The notes beneath the pieces are model-generated. The model saw only the letters and a list, made by a program, of their open reading frames with translations, ran no database searches and was not told the DNA's origin. The translations under genes and the position numbers were made by a program. This document shows, piece by piece, positions 34,572 to 45,354 of a stretch of 64,000 nucleotides of DNA. The stretch is taken from assembly GCA_958450325.1 (NCBI GenBank), contig OY288257.1:58853938-58917937 (forward strand), in the 5' to 3' direction. This DNA comes from Agrostemma githago. Taxonomy: Eukaryota > Streptophyta > Magnoliopsida > Caryophyllales > Caryophyllaceae. Every line of letters starts with the position of its first letter. Position 1 is the stretch's first letter.

Positions 34572-35846
34572 TTAAAACAAAACCATCAGTTGTACTTCTC
34601 TGTGGACCGATGCCTCGACATGTCTTCCGTCTAGGAGACCCACGGTCGACGGTTTACCTACCCATGTATTTCTCAGAAGTTCACGCTTTCCTGTCATATG
34701 ATGTGAGGCTCCGTTGTCTATTAGCCAGTCATTATTTGTTAGCGGTTTCATACCTGACAATTTATCGTTCCCTTCCGGACTTGCAACTAATAAACTCCAG
34801 AGTCGGTCTACTTCTTCCTCTGTGAAAGGCACGTTCTTATGCCTTGAAGTCCCGGTCACGGCATGAGCTGTGTAGCCTCCGCGGCCACGTCCCCTTCCAA
34901 GGTGGCTTCCACGCCCGTTGTTCCCTCCGCGACGGCTTCGACCTCTCTCACGCGCTTTCACCACCTCGTACCCGTGTTTGTCATAACAATTTTCTTTGGT
35001 GTGATAGTATTTACCGCAATAGTCATATCAGGGTGGCGAATCTTCCTCACTTGGGGGCTTGTTTCTAGCTCCTCGTTTCTTTCCACCTGTAATACGAGTT
35101 GCCATAGCAGCATCATGACGCTCATCCTTGTTCCTTGTCATCGATGCGTGCCTCTCCTCTCTCAGAATTATCGAGTAAGCACGAGCCAAAGAGACAATAG
35201 GATCCTCCATAAGGAGATTAGTTCTGACATTCCCATATAACTTTGAATCAAGACCCATTAAAAATTCATGTACCTTTCCTTCTTCTCGTTCTTTAGTGAT
35301 CGAAGATGTCGCTCTGCAGGTACACGCCTTAATTTTGCTATAGTTTGCCAGTTCATCCCAAATTGTTTTCAATCTCGTGTAGTATTCTACCACTGTTTCC
35401 CTTCCTTGCTTACACTCGTTCAATTCATTCTTCAGCTGATGAACTCGTGCCGCATTCCCTTCTGAGTAACTTTCTCGCAATTCGTCCCAAATTTCTTTGA
35501 TTGGTTGCGAGAAGTTGATGCTTGGATGTAACTTGGGATTGATTACGTTCCGAAGCCATGCCCGAAGCATGGCGTTGCACTGCCTCCAGGCCACGAGTTC
35601 TAGACTATCCTCCGCTCCATCTTCTTCCGGTTTCGCGACTTTGCCTTCGATGAAGGCGAGTTTATTCTTCGCGTCAAGACCATTTTTAACAGCCTCCGCC
35701 CACATGTCATAATTATTTCCGTTAAATATAATTTGTGTGACATTCAAGCTAGGATTGTCGGAAGGATGTAAATAAAGCGGTGATGACATTGGAATGATTT
35801 TCAGATCATTCTCGCCATTCTTTTGCTTACTGTCATCGCCTGCCAT
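34572..35846 (-). pseudogene. Copia gag and protease
   Basis: ATG at 35846 opens a 272-codon gag (FNGNNYDMWAEAVKNGL...AFIEGKV, WDELRESYSEGN, EYYTRLKTIWDEL, HEFLMGLD). A stop at about 35030 is followed in the next frame by YCGKYYHTKENCYDKHG (zinc knuckle), an Arg/Gly-rich stretch and the protease motif LIDNGASHHMTG. The usual D-S/T-G of the protease is D-N-G here, so activity is doubtful even without the breaks. Gag would coat the RNA and the protease would cut the polyprotein. Confidence 0.85.
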
Positions 35847-35895
35847 GATGGAGTTTTGTGTTTTTTTTTCTTTTAATTGTATGGATCGCTTGTAA

Positions 35896-35907
35896 GCTCT
35901 GATACCA
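35896..35907 (-). other. Primer binding site, initiator-Met tRNA type
   Basis: On - TGGTATCAGAGC follows the 5' LTR end, the standard plant copia primer site. Confidence 0.85.
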
Positions 35908-36130
35908 CGACAAATTTGATAACTTATGGGAAGGAAAAACTCCTCTGATTTTCTTATTCCTCTCCAATTATCTACAAAAACTTATATACTGTAGTTACAA
36001 ACTAATCGTATCTTCTATCTTTGTAACAATATAATCTTGTACACAATAATATTCATATCTCTATAATATGAGAAACTATATCTCCATAATATGAGAAACA
36101 ATATCGAAGAATATACTCGATATTTTTTCA
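35908..36130 (-). repeat. 5' LTR of the copia element
   Basis: On - it starts TGAAAAAATATCGAG; the last base is G where the partner LTR has A. It is closely similar to 26646-26881. Confidence 0.85.
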
Positions 36131-36509
36131 TATTTCATATTATAGTCATATTTTTTGATTTTTTTTTATAAAACCGGATCGGATACCGTATATACAGTTT
36201 CAATTTTTTCCGATACGTATCCGTTACGATTTTATGGAAATCCATATCGGATATCCGGTTATTCGTATTGGGTATCCGAAAATTTGTATAATTGAAAACG
36301 TATACCATATCGTATACAAATAATAAAACCGTTTTGTATATTTTTGCTCACCCATAGCGAAAATAATCATACGTAAAATATTTGTACCATATTTTTTAAG
36401 ATTTTTATGTATTTTTCGTATATTATATATTATATTTTTCTTACATAAAACTAATGTACCCTAGTTTTAATATAATATATATTAAAACTTAACGTCGCTT
36501 GCAAATCAA

Positions 36510-36660
36510 TTAAGACCTTGTTCTTTTCGGCTGAAATAGGGCTGAGCAGAGCTGAGTTGAGTCCGATAAGAGTTGAGCTAGACTAACAGGAGCTGAGCTG
36601 AGCTGATCTGATAGAAGATGAGCCGAGTTGAGCTGAATTGATAGAAACTGAAACTAATAA
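36510..36660. repeat. GAGCTGA-word repeat, probable truncated MITE
   Basis: GACCTTGTTCTTTTCGGCTG after TTAA looks like the left end of a common MITE; the next 120 bases reiterate GAGCTGA/GAGTTGA. The right end is not visible. Confidence 0.4.
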
Positions 36661-36700
36661 CTACTTATATAAAGTATCTAATAATTTTTATTTAAAAATG

Positions 36701-36702
<2 letters not shown>

Positions 36703-36739
<37 letters not shown>
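36703..36739. repeat. (AT)n microsatellite
   Basis: About 18 uninterrupted AT units. Confidence 0.95.
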
Positions 36740-36742
<3 letters not shown>

Positions 36743-36780
36743 CAATTATTAATTATAATAATAATTAATAAAAAAAATAA

Positions 36781-36952
36781 TACTCCCTTCGTTCATTGAT
36801 TTCTTCCACTTAAAAGTGGCAAATTTATTAATGTAAAAGTAGAGAGAAAATAAATTAAGTGGGTCACCTAAGTAAAAGAGAAATATTAAAGAAAAAATAT
36901 AAAATCAAAGAAATGGTTAAAAAAATGCGAAAGATATCAATGAAAAGAAGTA
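36781..36952. mobile_element. Stowaway-like MITE
   Basis: TA-flanked, 5' CTCCCTTCGTTCATTG and 3' CAATGAAAAGAAG as imperfect inverted ends. It shares TTTCTTCCACTTAAAAGTGGCA with the copy cut by the window end at 63949. Confidence 0.7.
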
Positions 36953-36965
36953 CTAGTAATAATAA

Positions 36966-38322
36966 GGAAAAATTATAAATTACCACCATGGATTTACGAT
37001 ATTTACAAATTATCACCATGTATTTTGTTTATTTACAAATTACCACCTATGTTACTATGTATATTTTCAAACTTCCGCCGTATTTCATTTCCGATCTCAT
37101 TTAACTTAATTCCCGAGTTAATTCGTGAATAAACAAAATAATGACAAAAAATGTCCTTACCATCCTACAAGTAGTAGAGATATCGATGTATGGATTGTTG
37201 TCGGAATTTCCGACCCGGAAAAAAACCCGGAATCGATTAAATGTTTAATCGAATCGAAAAAAAATCTTTTAGGAAATATTTTACATTGATTATGTCTTTG
37301 AATTGATTAAGAATGTCGATACTTGAACAATCAATCGAATGAACAAATTACTCGTATATGATAAATGAAACATGTAAACCGGTAATAGCAAAAGATCGAT
37401 TTCTGAAATTGAAAAAACTAATTCGATGAGTTAAAAAATTTGATTTACCAGCTAAAAAACGGCCACATTCTAAATTCAAAAACCCTAAAATCAAAATCAA
37501 AAGAACAAATTCAACGCGACTAATCGAAATTAGTAAAAATGAGAAATTTGCTCCATTTTCCGATTAATAACACCAAATTAATAACCCTAAATCCCCAAAT
37601 TCACTGGCTAAAACAACCCCCAGTGCTCAATCGCAACCCCTAAAAGTATCGAAAGAACATATTTAACACTTACCAATTGAAATTAGTAATAACCTTAAAT
37701 CCCAAATTTTACCAGCTACAACAACCACATTGCTAAATCGCAAACCCACCTTCCTAGATACTAGACACACATCCTAGCTTCCTGTCTCCGGTGTTGCCTC
37801 GTCAATCGTCACTCTAACGCACCACCAACATTTCCACTTAGTTTTAAAGATAAGAGGAAAAGTTGGTGAGAAGGCAAAGGCGTTGTCGTCTCAATTGGGT
37901 AACCAGTGTTGCGCCGTTGAGGTGTTTCCCACAAGTGCTCGTCGGAGATCTGCTGAAGTTAGGGTTCAAGGAGGGGCATTTTAATTCAGACTTCGATGGT
38001 AGCACAATGGTATTGAACCCCCGAGGTAGCAAATAGACTGTTGGCTATTTATGTGTTGAGTGGTGATGGTGCCGGATTGATGATAATGAATATTGGAGTT
38101 TTTTTTGAAGATGATGATTATGATTTGTAGGATGGTGATGAATGATGGGGTAGGTGATTACGGAGTAATGTCTTGGATTGGGAAAAAAAGTGAGGGCATT
38201 TTCGTCGTTATTTCAATTATTCACGAATTAACTCGGGATTTAAGTTAAATGAGAATCATAAATGAAATACGGTGATAATTTGTAAAAAAACAAAATATAT
38301 AGTGGTAATTTGTAATTTTTCT
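36966..38322. mobile_element. Mutator-like non-autonomous element with about 150-bp inverted ends
   Basis: GGAAAAATTATAAATTACCACC at the left is mirrored at the right (…GGTAATTTGTAATTTTTCT). Further in, GAATTAACTCGGGA-type blocks are also inverted. The 9-bp duplication TAATAATAA (36957-36965 and 38323-38331) suits Mutator but is low-complexity. The roughly 1-kb interior (37200-38200) is richer in CCCTAAA-type and G/C sequence than the ends. It may hold a captured gene leader, but no protein was recognised. Confidence 0.6.
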
Positions 38323-38344
38323 TAATAATAATAATTCTAACTAG

Positions 38345-38575
38345 TACTCCCTCTAATTCGTTTGATTTTTTATTTTTGTTTTTTTTAATATTTGACAATG
38401 AACAATTTTTTATGTATGGAGTATATCATTATTTACGTAATATATACAAAATTTTAAATTTTTGATATTCTTAAATCTTAATACAATACAAATAATACTC
38501 ATATGCTATATTGTATGGTATATATATTAGAGATCCTTTTCACTCAAATAATGTAAAAAAACAAACGTAAATGAA
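38345..38575. mobile_element. Stowaway-like MITE, right end lost
   Basis: It begins TACTCCCTCTAATTCGTTTGATT like the copy at 24519, but the mirrored end stops at CAAACGTAAATGAATTG. Confidence 0.5.
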
Positions 38576-38647
38576 TTGTAGGCAAACATGTCAAATGGAT
38601 TGGGAAATCATGTTTCGGGGTTGGGCAAAATACGTGGCGGACATATA

Positions 38648-38769
<122 letters not shown>

Positions 38770-38986
38770 TTTCGATAGCACAAGATTCAAAAATTTCCGA
38801 TAGCACAGGATGCTGGAGCACGCGCTGCTCCTTTTATTTTTATCAGACTTAGCTTCGCTATAGCTAAGGGGGTGGGGGCCCATATTGTATCTCGGTTGCC
38901 CACCAATTTTTTGTAAACTGCATTTTTGATTCATCAATAAAATTCATCTATTTATAAAACAAAAAAATAATAATAATAATAAAATA
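38770..38986 (+). mobile_element. 5'-truncated LINE copy with (TAA)n tail
   Basis: It begins within the last 35 codons of the LINE ORF (FSIAQDA...LSFAIAKGVG...ISRLPTNFL-like), after a 20-odd-bp partial duplication of CGATAGCACARGATTC. It ends with the short 3' UTR and TAA repeats at 38962-38986. It is close to the 42700-42917 end. Confidence 0.8.
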
Positions 38987-38992
38987 GAAGGT

Positions 38993-39290
38993 GTGCGGTA
39001 GGGCGATTAGAGCGAACTGCTGCGGCCTAGCCACCACGCCGCCACCAGGCCTCACGCCGCATCACCAGGCCTCTTACCCGCCGGCAATTCTTCTCCGACG
39101 ACGGCACCTGCTTCGTGTTTATTACAACGTTGGGAGAGGGAGTGCGGTTGGGCGATTAGGGCGAACCGACTGCTGCCGCCTAGCACCGCTTCCTCCTGGC
39201 CTCACGCCGCACCCCCTGGCCTCTTTCCCGCCGGCAATTCTCCGGCGACGGTACCTGCGTGTTGTGTTTTTTGGAGGGAGTGCAGTGTTT
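38993..39290 (+). repeat. Two about 149-bp tandem monomers in the LINE copy 1 5' UTR
   Basis: GTGCGGTWGGGCGATTAGRGCGAAC starts the units at 38993 and 39142, each ending in CCGCCGGCAATTCT..CGACGRYACCTGC. A third start (GTGCAGTG) is near 39283. The layout resembles promoter monomers of some animal L1 elements. Confidence 0.75.
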
Positions 39291-39675
39291 TTTTGCTCCA
39301 CCACCGTTGCTACCCTTGGCGACGGCAACCACTGCGTTCTGCCGACCTGTGCGCCGTCCTCCGTCGTCGGGAATGGCATGTGGTTGTTCCATGGTGTTTC
39401 GTCGGTAATGGCAGCAGATTTAGTTCGTGGGTCTGTTTGCTGCTCTGACTAGCTGCTGCATCGTGCGTCGTGCTGCGTGGCAGGTTTGCTGCTGCCGGCC
39501 CCGGGCATTTCGGGTTCGAACCTTGCCGGAGTTTACGCGGGTCCTTTCGTTGTGGTTAGGTTTCTGTTTCCTTTTTTGTTTTCAGTTTTCGGTTTTCGCT
39601 TGCCTTCTAATTTCGTGTTCCTGGGTTTCTATTTTTTGGGTCGCCTCTGCGTGTCGGATTTGCTTCCGTCACGGC

Positions 39676-42600
39676 ATTCCTGACCTTGTGCGGTTCCAAT
39701 GTCCTTTTGTGGGCCTCGGTAGGTGTAGGGATGGTTGGGGTAAAGGTTTTGTTAAAAATTCTCTGTTTGTCCATCTCCGTGATCATCACTGTAAGGAAGG
39801 TGCCCGGGACATCACGCGACAATCTCTTGCTTCTTTACCTATTTTTTTGGTTGCTGAGTCTACTTTTCGGTGGATGGGTATTTGGCTGCGTGGGGTTTGC
39901 TTTCGGACACACACTCATAACAAAGGCTGTCGACACGATGCAGAGTCTTTTGTTGAGACCCCTAATTGTGGTGATGGTGTTATCCGCTATGTTCTTTATG
40001 TTTTCCCGACCATCTGCCCCTATAGTTTCATCATCTAGTGGTGTTGTTGATCCCCGGTTGTTGGGTTTAGCGTGACCTCTCTTGATCACTTGTTGGCTAA
40101 GGGGTTACGTACTGTTAAATCCATCCTTCCAAAGTGTCGTTTTTCTCGGGTATTTCGGGGGGCTCTTGATGATGTGGCTGCCTCTCCTCGTGATCTCACG
40201 TGTTGGGTCACCTTGCTTGCGTTGCCTCTTTGCATACTTAAGACTTTCTCCCCTCGGAGTAACCTTGAGTGTCGATTTGTTATTCGACGGCAGCGTCAGG
40301 AGGAGAGTATTTCTAGTGTCATTCGTTGTTGGGATGAGCCGGGTGGTCGGTTATCACTCCTACAGGATACTCTGGCTGAGATTGCTCCTTCTTTTAGTGT
40401 GAATGAGGATCTCGACTTGAGTGAGGTATGTTTGGCAGTGTCGTAGGAAGATTTGTGACGGGCACTACACTGCTGATGTTCGTGTGCTTTCTTCTTCTGG
40501 TGTTGCTCCTTACACCGATGATACTCTTGTGGCTTTGAAGGATAAGCACCTCGTCGTCCCTTCTCCCGCTTTGCCACCCTTGCCTGGTAATCACCACTCC
40601 CGTGTCTCATCCGCGTCGGTGGTTATGGATAAGATTAGAGGTTTCCCTCGTGGCACTTCTTGTGGGAGGGACAGTTTTCATGCCCAACACCTTTTGGATT
40701 GTTTAAGTGGGGCCGCAGTTGCTGTTTTGGACGATTTGATTGCATCTGTCACTCGGGTGGTTAATCTCTTTCTCGAGGGCAGCTGCCCGCAGGTCCTCGG
40801 GGAATACATTGCGAGTGCTTCGCTTACCCCGCTTGTTAAGCCAGGTGGCGGTATTCGTCCTATAGTTGTTGGTACGATTTGAAGACGGCTTGTCTCTAAG
40901 GTTGGTGCTTTCCTGATCGGTCCAACGCTGAGTGGCTATTTTTCTGGTCTTCAGTTTGGGGTTGGGGTATCTGGGGGAGGCGAGGCTATTTGCTTGCCTT
41001 GAACCGACTTGTTGAGGACCGAGGTGATGAGGTGGGTCTTTCCATACTCTTGGTGGATTTTCAGAACGCTTTTAACATAGTCGATCGAGAAATCATGTTG
41101 AGTGAGGTTCGTTACTACTGCCCTATTCTCTCCCGGTGGGTGGAATTTTGTTATTCTAGTCCTGCCCGATTATATTATGGTGAGCACAGCCTGTGGTCTA
41201 GTCAGGGAGTCCAGCAGAGTGATCCTTTGGGTCCTCTGCTTTTTTCTTTGGTGTTACATCCCTTGATTTGTAAGATCCGGGACTCTTTTGATTTGAGGCT
41301 GCAGGCTTGGTACTTGGATAATGGCACCATAGTTGGGGATACCTTGATTTTGGGGAAGGTTTTGGAGCTGATTTTGGATGATGGTCCTCGTTCGGGACTT
41401 CATCTTAATGTCAGTAAAACCGAGGTTTTTTGGCCTTCGGAAGATCCTAGGAGCAGGCTCCCCGGTGTCTTTCCTCCTACTATCGCCAGACCGATGCGTG
41501 GTGTCAAAGTCCTTGGTGAGCCTGTTAGTGCGAATCATGATTTCAGCAGTAAGCTCGTGATGAGTAGAGTGACCAGAACTATCGCGCTTATGGGTTCCGT
41601 CGCTTTGCTTGATGATCCGCAGTGTGAGTTGTTGTTGCTCCGGGACTGTACCTGTATCTCCAAACTTTATTTTGCTTTGCGTACTTGCCCACCGACTGTT
41701 TTTTAGTCGGCTTAGCTTGCTTTTGACTCGGCTGTTCGTTCTCATTTAGAGCGTGTTATTATTGCGCCTGGGCCGGGGTTTGGGGATTGGTAGTGGCGGC
41801 TTGCCACCCTTCCCTTTTCCTTTGGGGGGCTTGGGGTGTATGCCACTGGAGATGTCCTACATTATGCTTTTGTGGCATCCCGACTGCAATCTGCGGGTTT
41901 GCAGCCTACGCTACTTCATGCTGCGGGCGTACTGACGCCGAGCCCGACTTTCAATGCGGCCTTGTGTAGGCTTAAGGAGGTTCTGGGTTCTGTTGAGTGT
42001 AATCCAAATGAGATCGCTGCCCCAAACTTATGAAGTCTTTGGCAGATATATATTTCACGAGGGTTGTGGCTACTACGGAATCAGATTTCTCCTTGACCTC
42101 CCGTCAGGTTGCCTTATGGAAGTCTCAGCAAGGCCGTCATGCTTCTGATTGACTTCGTGCTGTCCCTATTTCTGGGCTGGGCCAGACTATGAACGGTCGG
42201 ACGTACAGATGTGTGCTTAGCTATCGGTTGGGCATTCCTTTGTTTTCTGTGCCTGGACCGTGTTCTGCCTGCTCTCGGGTTTTTGGCGAAGATATTTATG
42301 GGGACCATGTCGTGTCTTGCGCGGGGGTTGTCGGTATTAAATATCGACATAACCTCGTTCGTGATACTCTTTTGGATATCTGTTTCCGTTCCGGGGTCTC
42401 GGCTGGTAAGGAGATCGATATTGGCTTGATTGATGATCATGACAGATCCTTGCGTCCTGCAGATTTACTTCTTTATTCGTGGGACAGGGGGCGTGACGTT
42501 TGCGTAGATCTTACCGGATCCTCTCATTTGACTCAGTCCGGGCTCTCTGATTTCGCGCCAGGCCGTGTTGTGGGCGACGCTGCTCGGCGCAAATGCGCTA

Positions 42601-42833
42601 AGTACAGGGGCCTATGCTCGGGGCTTGGGTATGGGTTTTTGCCTTTTTCCTTTTCTTCACTGGGGGAATTGGAGGCGGATGCTATCGGCTTACTCAAGAG
42701 GATTCAAAAATTTTCGATAGCACAGGATGCCAGAGCACGCGCTGCTCATTTTATTTTTACCAGACTTAGCTTTGCTATAGTTAAGGGGGTGGGGGCCCAG
42801 ATTGTATCTCGGCTACCCACCAATTTTTTGTAA
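39676..42833 (+). pseudogene. LINE copy 1 ORF: zinc finger, RT, restriction-like endonuclease remnant
   Basis: Alignment by eye with the copy at 46233 puts the start at 39676, where ATG has become ATT. Recognisable blocks: RFQCPFVGL finger (about 39695), SLDHLLAKGLRTVKS (40075), CRRKICDGHYTADVRVLSSSG (about 40440), RGTSCGRDSFHAQHLLDCLSGAA (about 40640), then the RT (about 41040-41560). The C-terminal block (42189-42833) has CSACSRVFGEDIYGDHVVSC, YRHNLVRD and PADLLLYSWDRGRDVCVDLTG. Defects: stop at 40879, frameshifts near 40050, 40440, 40985, 41706 and 42150, the RT active site YLDD changed to YLDN, and GDP changed to SDP. It cannot move itself. It belongs to the same family as the copies at 46233 and 49560. 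Confidence 0.8.
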
Positions 42834-42880
42834 ATTGCTTTTTGATTCATCAATAAAATTCTCCATTAAAAAAAAATAAA

Positions 42881-42920
<40 letters not shown>

Positions 42921-43184
42921 TGGTCTTTGTTACGATAACGACAAGCTCTTACGATCCGCCGACCATCTGCTCTACTCGTGGGACAAGAGGCGTGATGTTT
43001 GTGTTGATCTGACTGGACCTTCTCCTCCCTGGGTGAACTCGACACGGAAGTTGTTTCTTTGCTCCAGCGGATTCGGAAATTCGTTATATCACAGGATGTT
43101 GGAGCACGTGCTGTTGCCTATATTTTCACCAGAATTAGTTCTACGATAGCTAATGAAGTGGGGCTCAGATAGTATCTCGGCTTC

Positions 43185-45227
43185 TGATCGCCTCCCAATC
43201 GGATCGATCGTTAACGAAGGACGGGGGATCAAACGATATTTGTAAGACTCGAGATTACACAAAAACAAACAAGTATTTGTGGTAAGTCGAGGTCGGTCCA
43301 CAGAGAACGGAGTGCAATTGAGTAAGAGAAGCGTGTTTGGGGTCGAAAAAAGGGGTTTTAAGGGTCGAGTCTACACTAAAACGCAATAAATAACTAGAGA
43401 TGATCAATTAAGGAAAAAGATGTTAGGGGGAAGTCGGGATTCGGAAATTGGGGTCTAAGAATCTCGGAATCGGGTTTTAGTCACAACATCGATAAAGGGA
43501 GAATGGCACCTTTCGGTTTCTTCACCCAACCCACCTAAAAACCCGCTTTCGCGGCGAAAAAGGGTAAGTCTCAATTCAAGGTAACTCCTACCCCGAGTTT
43601 CCCCATATTGATAAGAGTGAGTCAAGGTCAACCTAGCCGCGGTTCTAAGTCAACAAAGACACAAAAACCTCAAATTGATAAATCAACAAGCAAACAACCC
43701 ACTATCATCCATTAATTCAAATAATCCAAGTCCTCATCCCTAAACCCCCCCCCCCCCCCCCAACAAGAAATCTACTCACTAATCATAATGGAAAACAACA
43801 AAACATTAACTAATGAGGAAACAACTAAAGCATGCATAATAACTAAATCTAAAGAAACTAACAACAAAATGATAAGGAAACTACGATCTAACAATTACCC
43901 ACTAAACTAGAGAATAACCTAGAACAACATAAATAAAATCTAGAGAAACTAACAACACTAAGATAATCTAAACAAGACAATAATGAGAGAACAACATTAA
44001 ATCTAAACTAGAGATTAGAGAGTGGAAGAGAAATATACCAACTATGAAGATCTAGAATAAATAAGAAGATTGCATAAATAAAGATTGAATCTTTGATGAA
44101 GAGAATGAAGAACTTGTCACTAATCCTTCAATAATTCCCAGATTTCCCACAAATCTTCAAATAAAACCCAAATCTTCAACTAATGTATGTAGGAACTTGA
44201 TTGTAGAAATTATAGAGTAGATTAATCTAAAACTAATGGAAACTACTAAATTTATGAAGTTTTTCTACTATGTGAACTACTACTACTACTACTAAGGAGA
44301 TCTACTAACTACCCTACTCTAAGGAGGCACACTTAAGGCACACATTGAAATGAAAACCTAGGGTTACTATATATAATAAGCTCTGAATGGGTCACACAAT
44401 CTTAGCCCATAATCTAATCCTTACCCATTAGTGAGACTTTGTCCTTTGAGATGAAACTTTGCCCAATGAGTCTTCACGGGGTGAAACTTCTCCCTGTGGC
44501 TTGACGAATTAATCCCACCGGGTGAAATTTCACCCGGTGAGATTTTCTTCTCATTTTGCGGTTTTAGGCGCTTTTCTCCATCGGGCAAAATTTCACCCGG
44601 TGGACGAAATTTCGCCCAGTCATTTTCGCCGGGTGAACTTCATCGGGTGAAATTTCGCCCGGTGAACTTTTTTCTCCGAAATGGCAATCTGGGGAGGAAC
44701 ACCGTCGGGCGAAATTTCGCCCGGTCAAATCTCATCGGGTGAAACTTCGCCCTGTGACTTCAGAGGGCCATAACTCTCTCGTTTGAACTCCGATTGGGGC
44801 GTGTGATATGTCGTTGGAAAGATAAGAAAATACTCTTTCACCTCCAACTGGAATCACTTCGATCCAAGGTCTAGAACTATATATATATTCATTTGAAGTT
44901 CGACCTCTCCAGTGAAGATGCCCAATGAACTTATAGTTTTTCCTTTTCGCTCAAGGTTTCACCTCTTGGGTTTGGACTTTGGATTTTGGGTTGTTGCTTT
45001 TCTTTTCGGACGGTTTCCTTCTCTCATGCTCATAGGAGCTCGGACATGTTTTTGGTCGAAAATCCTATCAAAATAGACATAAAACTACCAAAAACACGTA
45101 AAATGCAAAACGAGACGCTAATGCGAGAAATACTCAAAATACGGCGATAATCGCACTTTATTCTCGCAAAACGGAGGAAAAACGGGCTTAAATGGGAGGA
45201 AAAATGGTCCAAATTTGACACACAACA
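43185..45227 (-). mobile_element. Solo LTR (2.04 kb), gypsy-like
   Basis: A perfect 5-bp duplication, GCTTC, flanks it (43180-43184 and 45228-45232). On - it starts TGTTGTGTGTCAAATTTGG and ends GGGAGGCGATCA. A - strand TATATATA box is at about 44367-44376, with a cluster of palindromes upstream of it. A C20 run is at about 43745-43763. There is no coding sequence. An Athila-like closing region (CTCTGTGGACCGACC on -) hints at the lineage. Confidence 0.8.
44480..44755. repeat. Palindrome cluster upstream of the solo LTR TATA box
   Basis: Seven or so copies of a GGGYGAAATTTCRCCC palindrome. The best is CCGGGTGAAATTTCACCCGG (44518-44537), a perfect 20-bp palindrome. Others are near 44480, 44582, 44605, 44644, 44705 and 44735. 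They lie about 100-390 bp upstream of the - strand TATA box. Confidence 0.8.
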
Positions 45228-45300
45228 GCTTCCCGCTAACTTCATGTAATTTGTTTTGGTGGTAATACAAGTTCCATTTTTTTTAAAATAAAAAAACAAG

Positions 45301-45353
<53 letters not shown>

Positions 45354-45354
<1 letters not shown>

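Larger units (their letters stand above)
26646..36130 (-). mobile_element. Ty1/copia retrotransposon, decayed and carrying two nested solo LTRs
   Basis: LTRs of about 230 bp at 26646-26881 and 35908-36130 are flanked by the 5-bp duplication TATTT (26641-26645 and 36131-36135). On -: 5' LTR, initiator-Met-type primer site, gag, protease, integrase, reverse transcriptase, RNase H, polypurine tract, 3' LTR. That order (integrase before RT) is copia. After removing solo LTRs at 29336-32198 and 32686-34322 the element is about 5 kb, the normal size. Stops, frameshifts and the insertions make it non-functional. Short LTRs and gag style suggest the Ale or a related lineage, with low certainty. Confidence 0.92.
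26197..36356. mobile_element. hAT-type MITE split by a Ty1/copia element
   Basis: The 8-bp target duplication GCGAAAAT is at 26189-26196 and 36357-36364. Ends are TAGGGGTGAGCAAA and, complemented, TATGGGTGAGCAAA. Without the inserted retrotransposon and one 5-bp duplication the MITE is about 670 bp (26197-26645 plus 36136-36356). Its ends are built from GGATATCCG / CGGATAC words. It shares the TAGGGGTG terminus with the MITE at 191-690. Confidence 0.85.
38987..42917 (+). mobile_element. Near full-length LINE copy 1, dead
   Basis: A G/C-rich 5' UTR begins right after a TAA run. The ORF remnant runs from about 39676 to the stop at 42831-42833, followed by a 30-bp 3' UTR, an A-rich stretch and (TAA)n. 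It is a different subfamily from the copy at 45354. Confidence 0.85.
42918..45353 (+). mobile_element. 5'-truncated LINE fragment, split by a solo LTR
   Basis: Sequence like 48975-49420 of LINE copy 2, with an internal deletion of about 140 bp after the LTGPSP region. It is interrupted at 43184 by the LTR and resumes at 45233 with the last codons, stop and 3' UTR, then (TAA)n at 45301-45353. Its start abuts the TAA tail of LINE copy 1. Confidence 0.8.

Noticed and set aside
39500..39530. GGTTCGAACC as a pol III B box of a SINE
   Set aside because: It lies in the LINE 5' UTR with no A box at the right distance.
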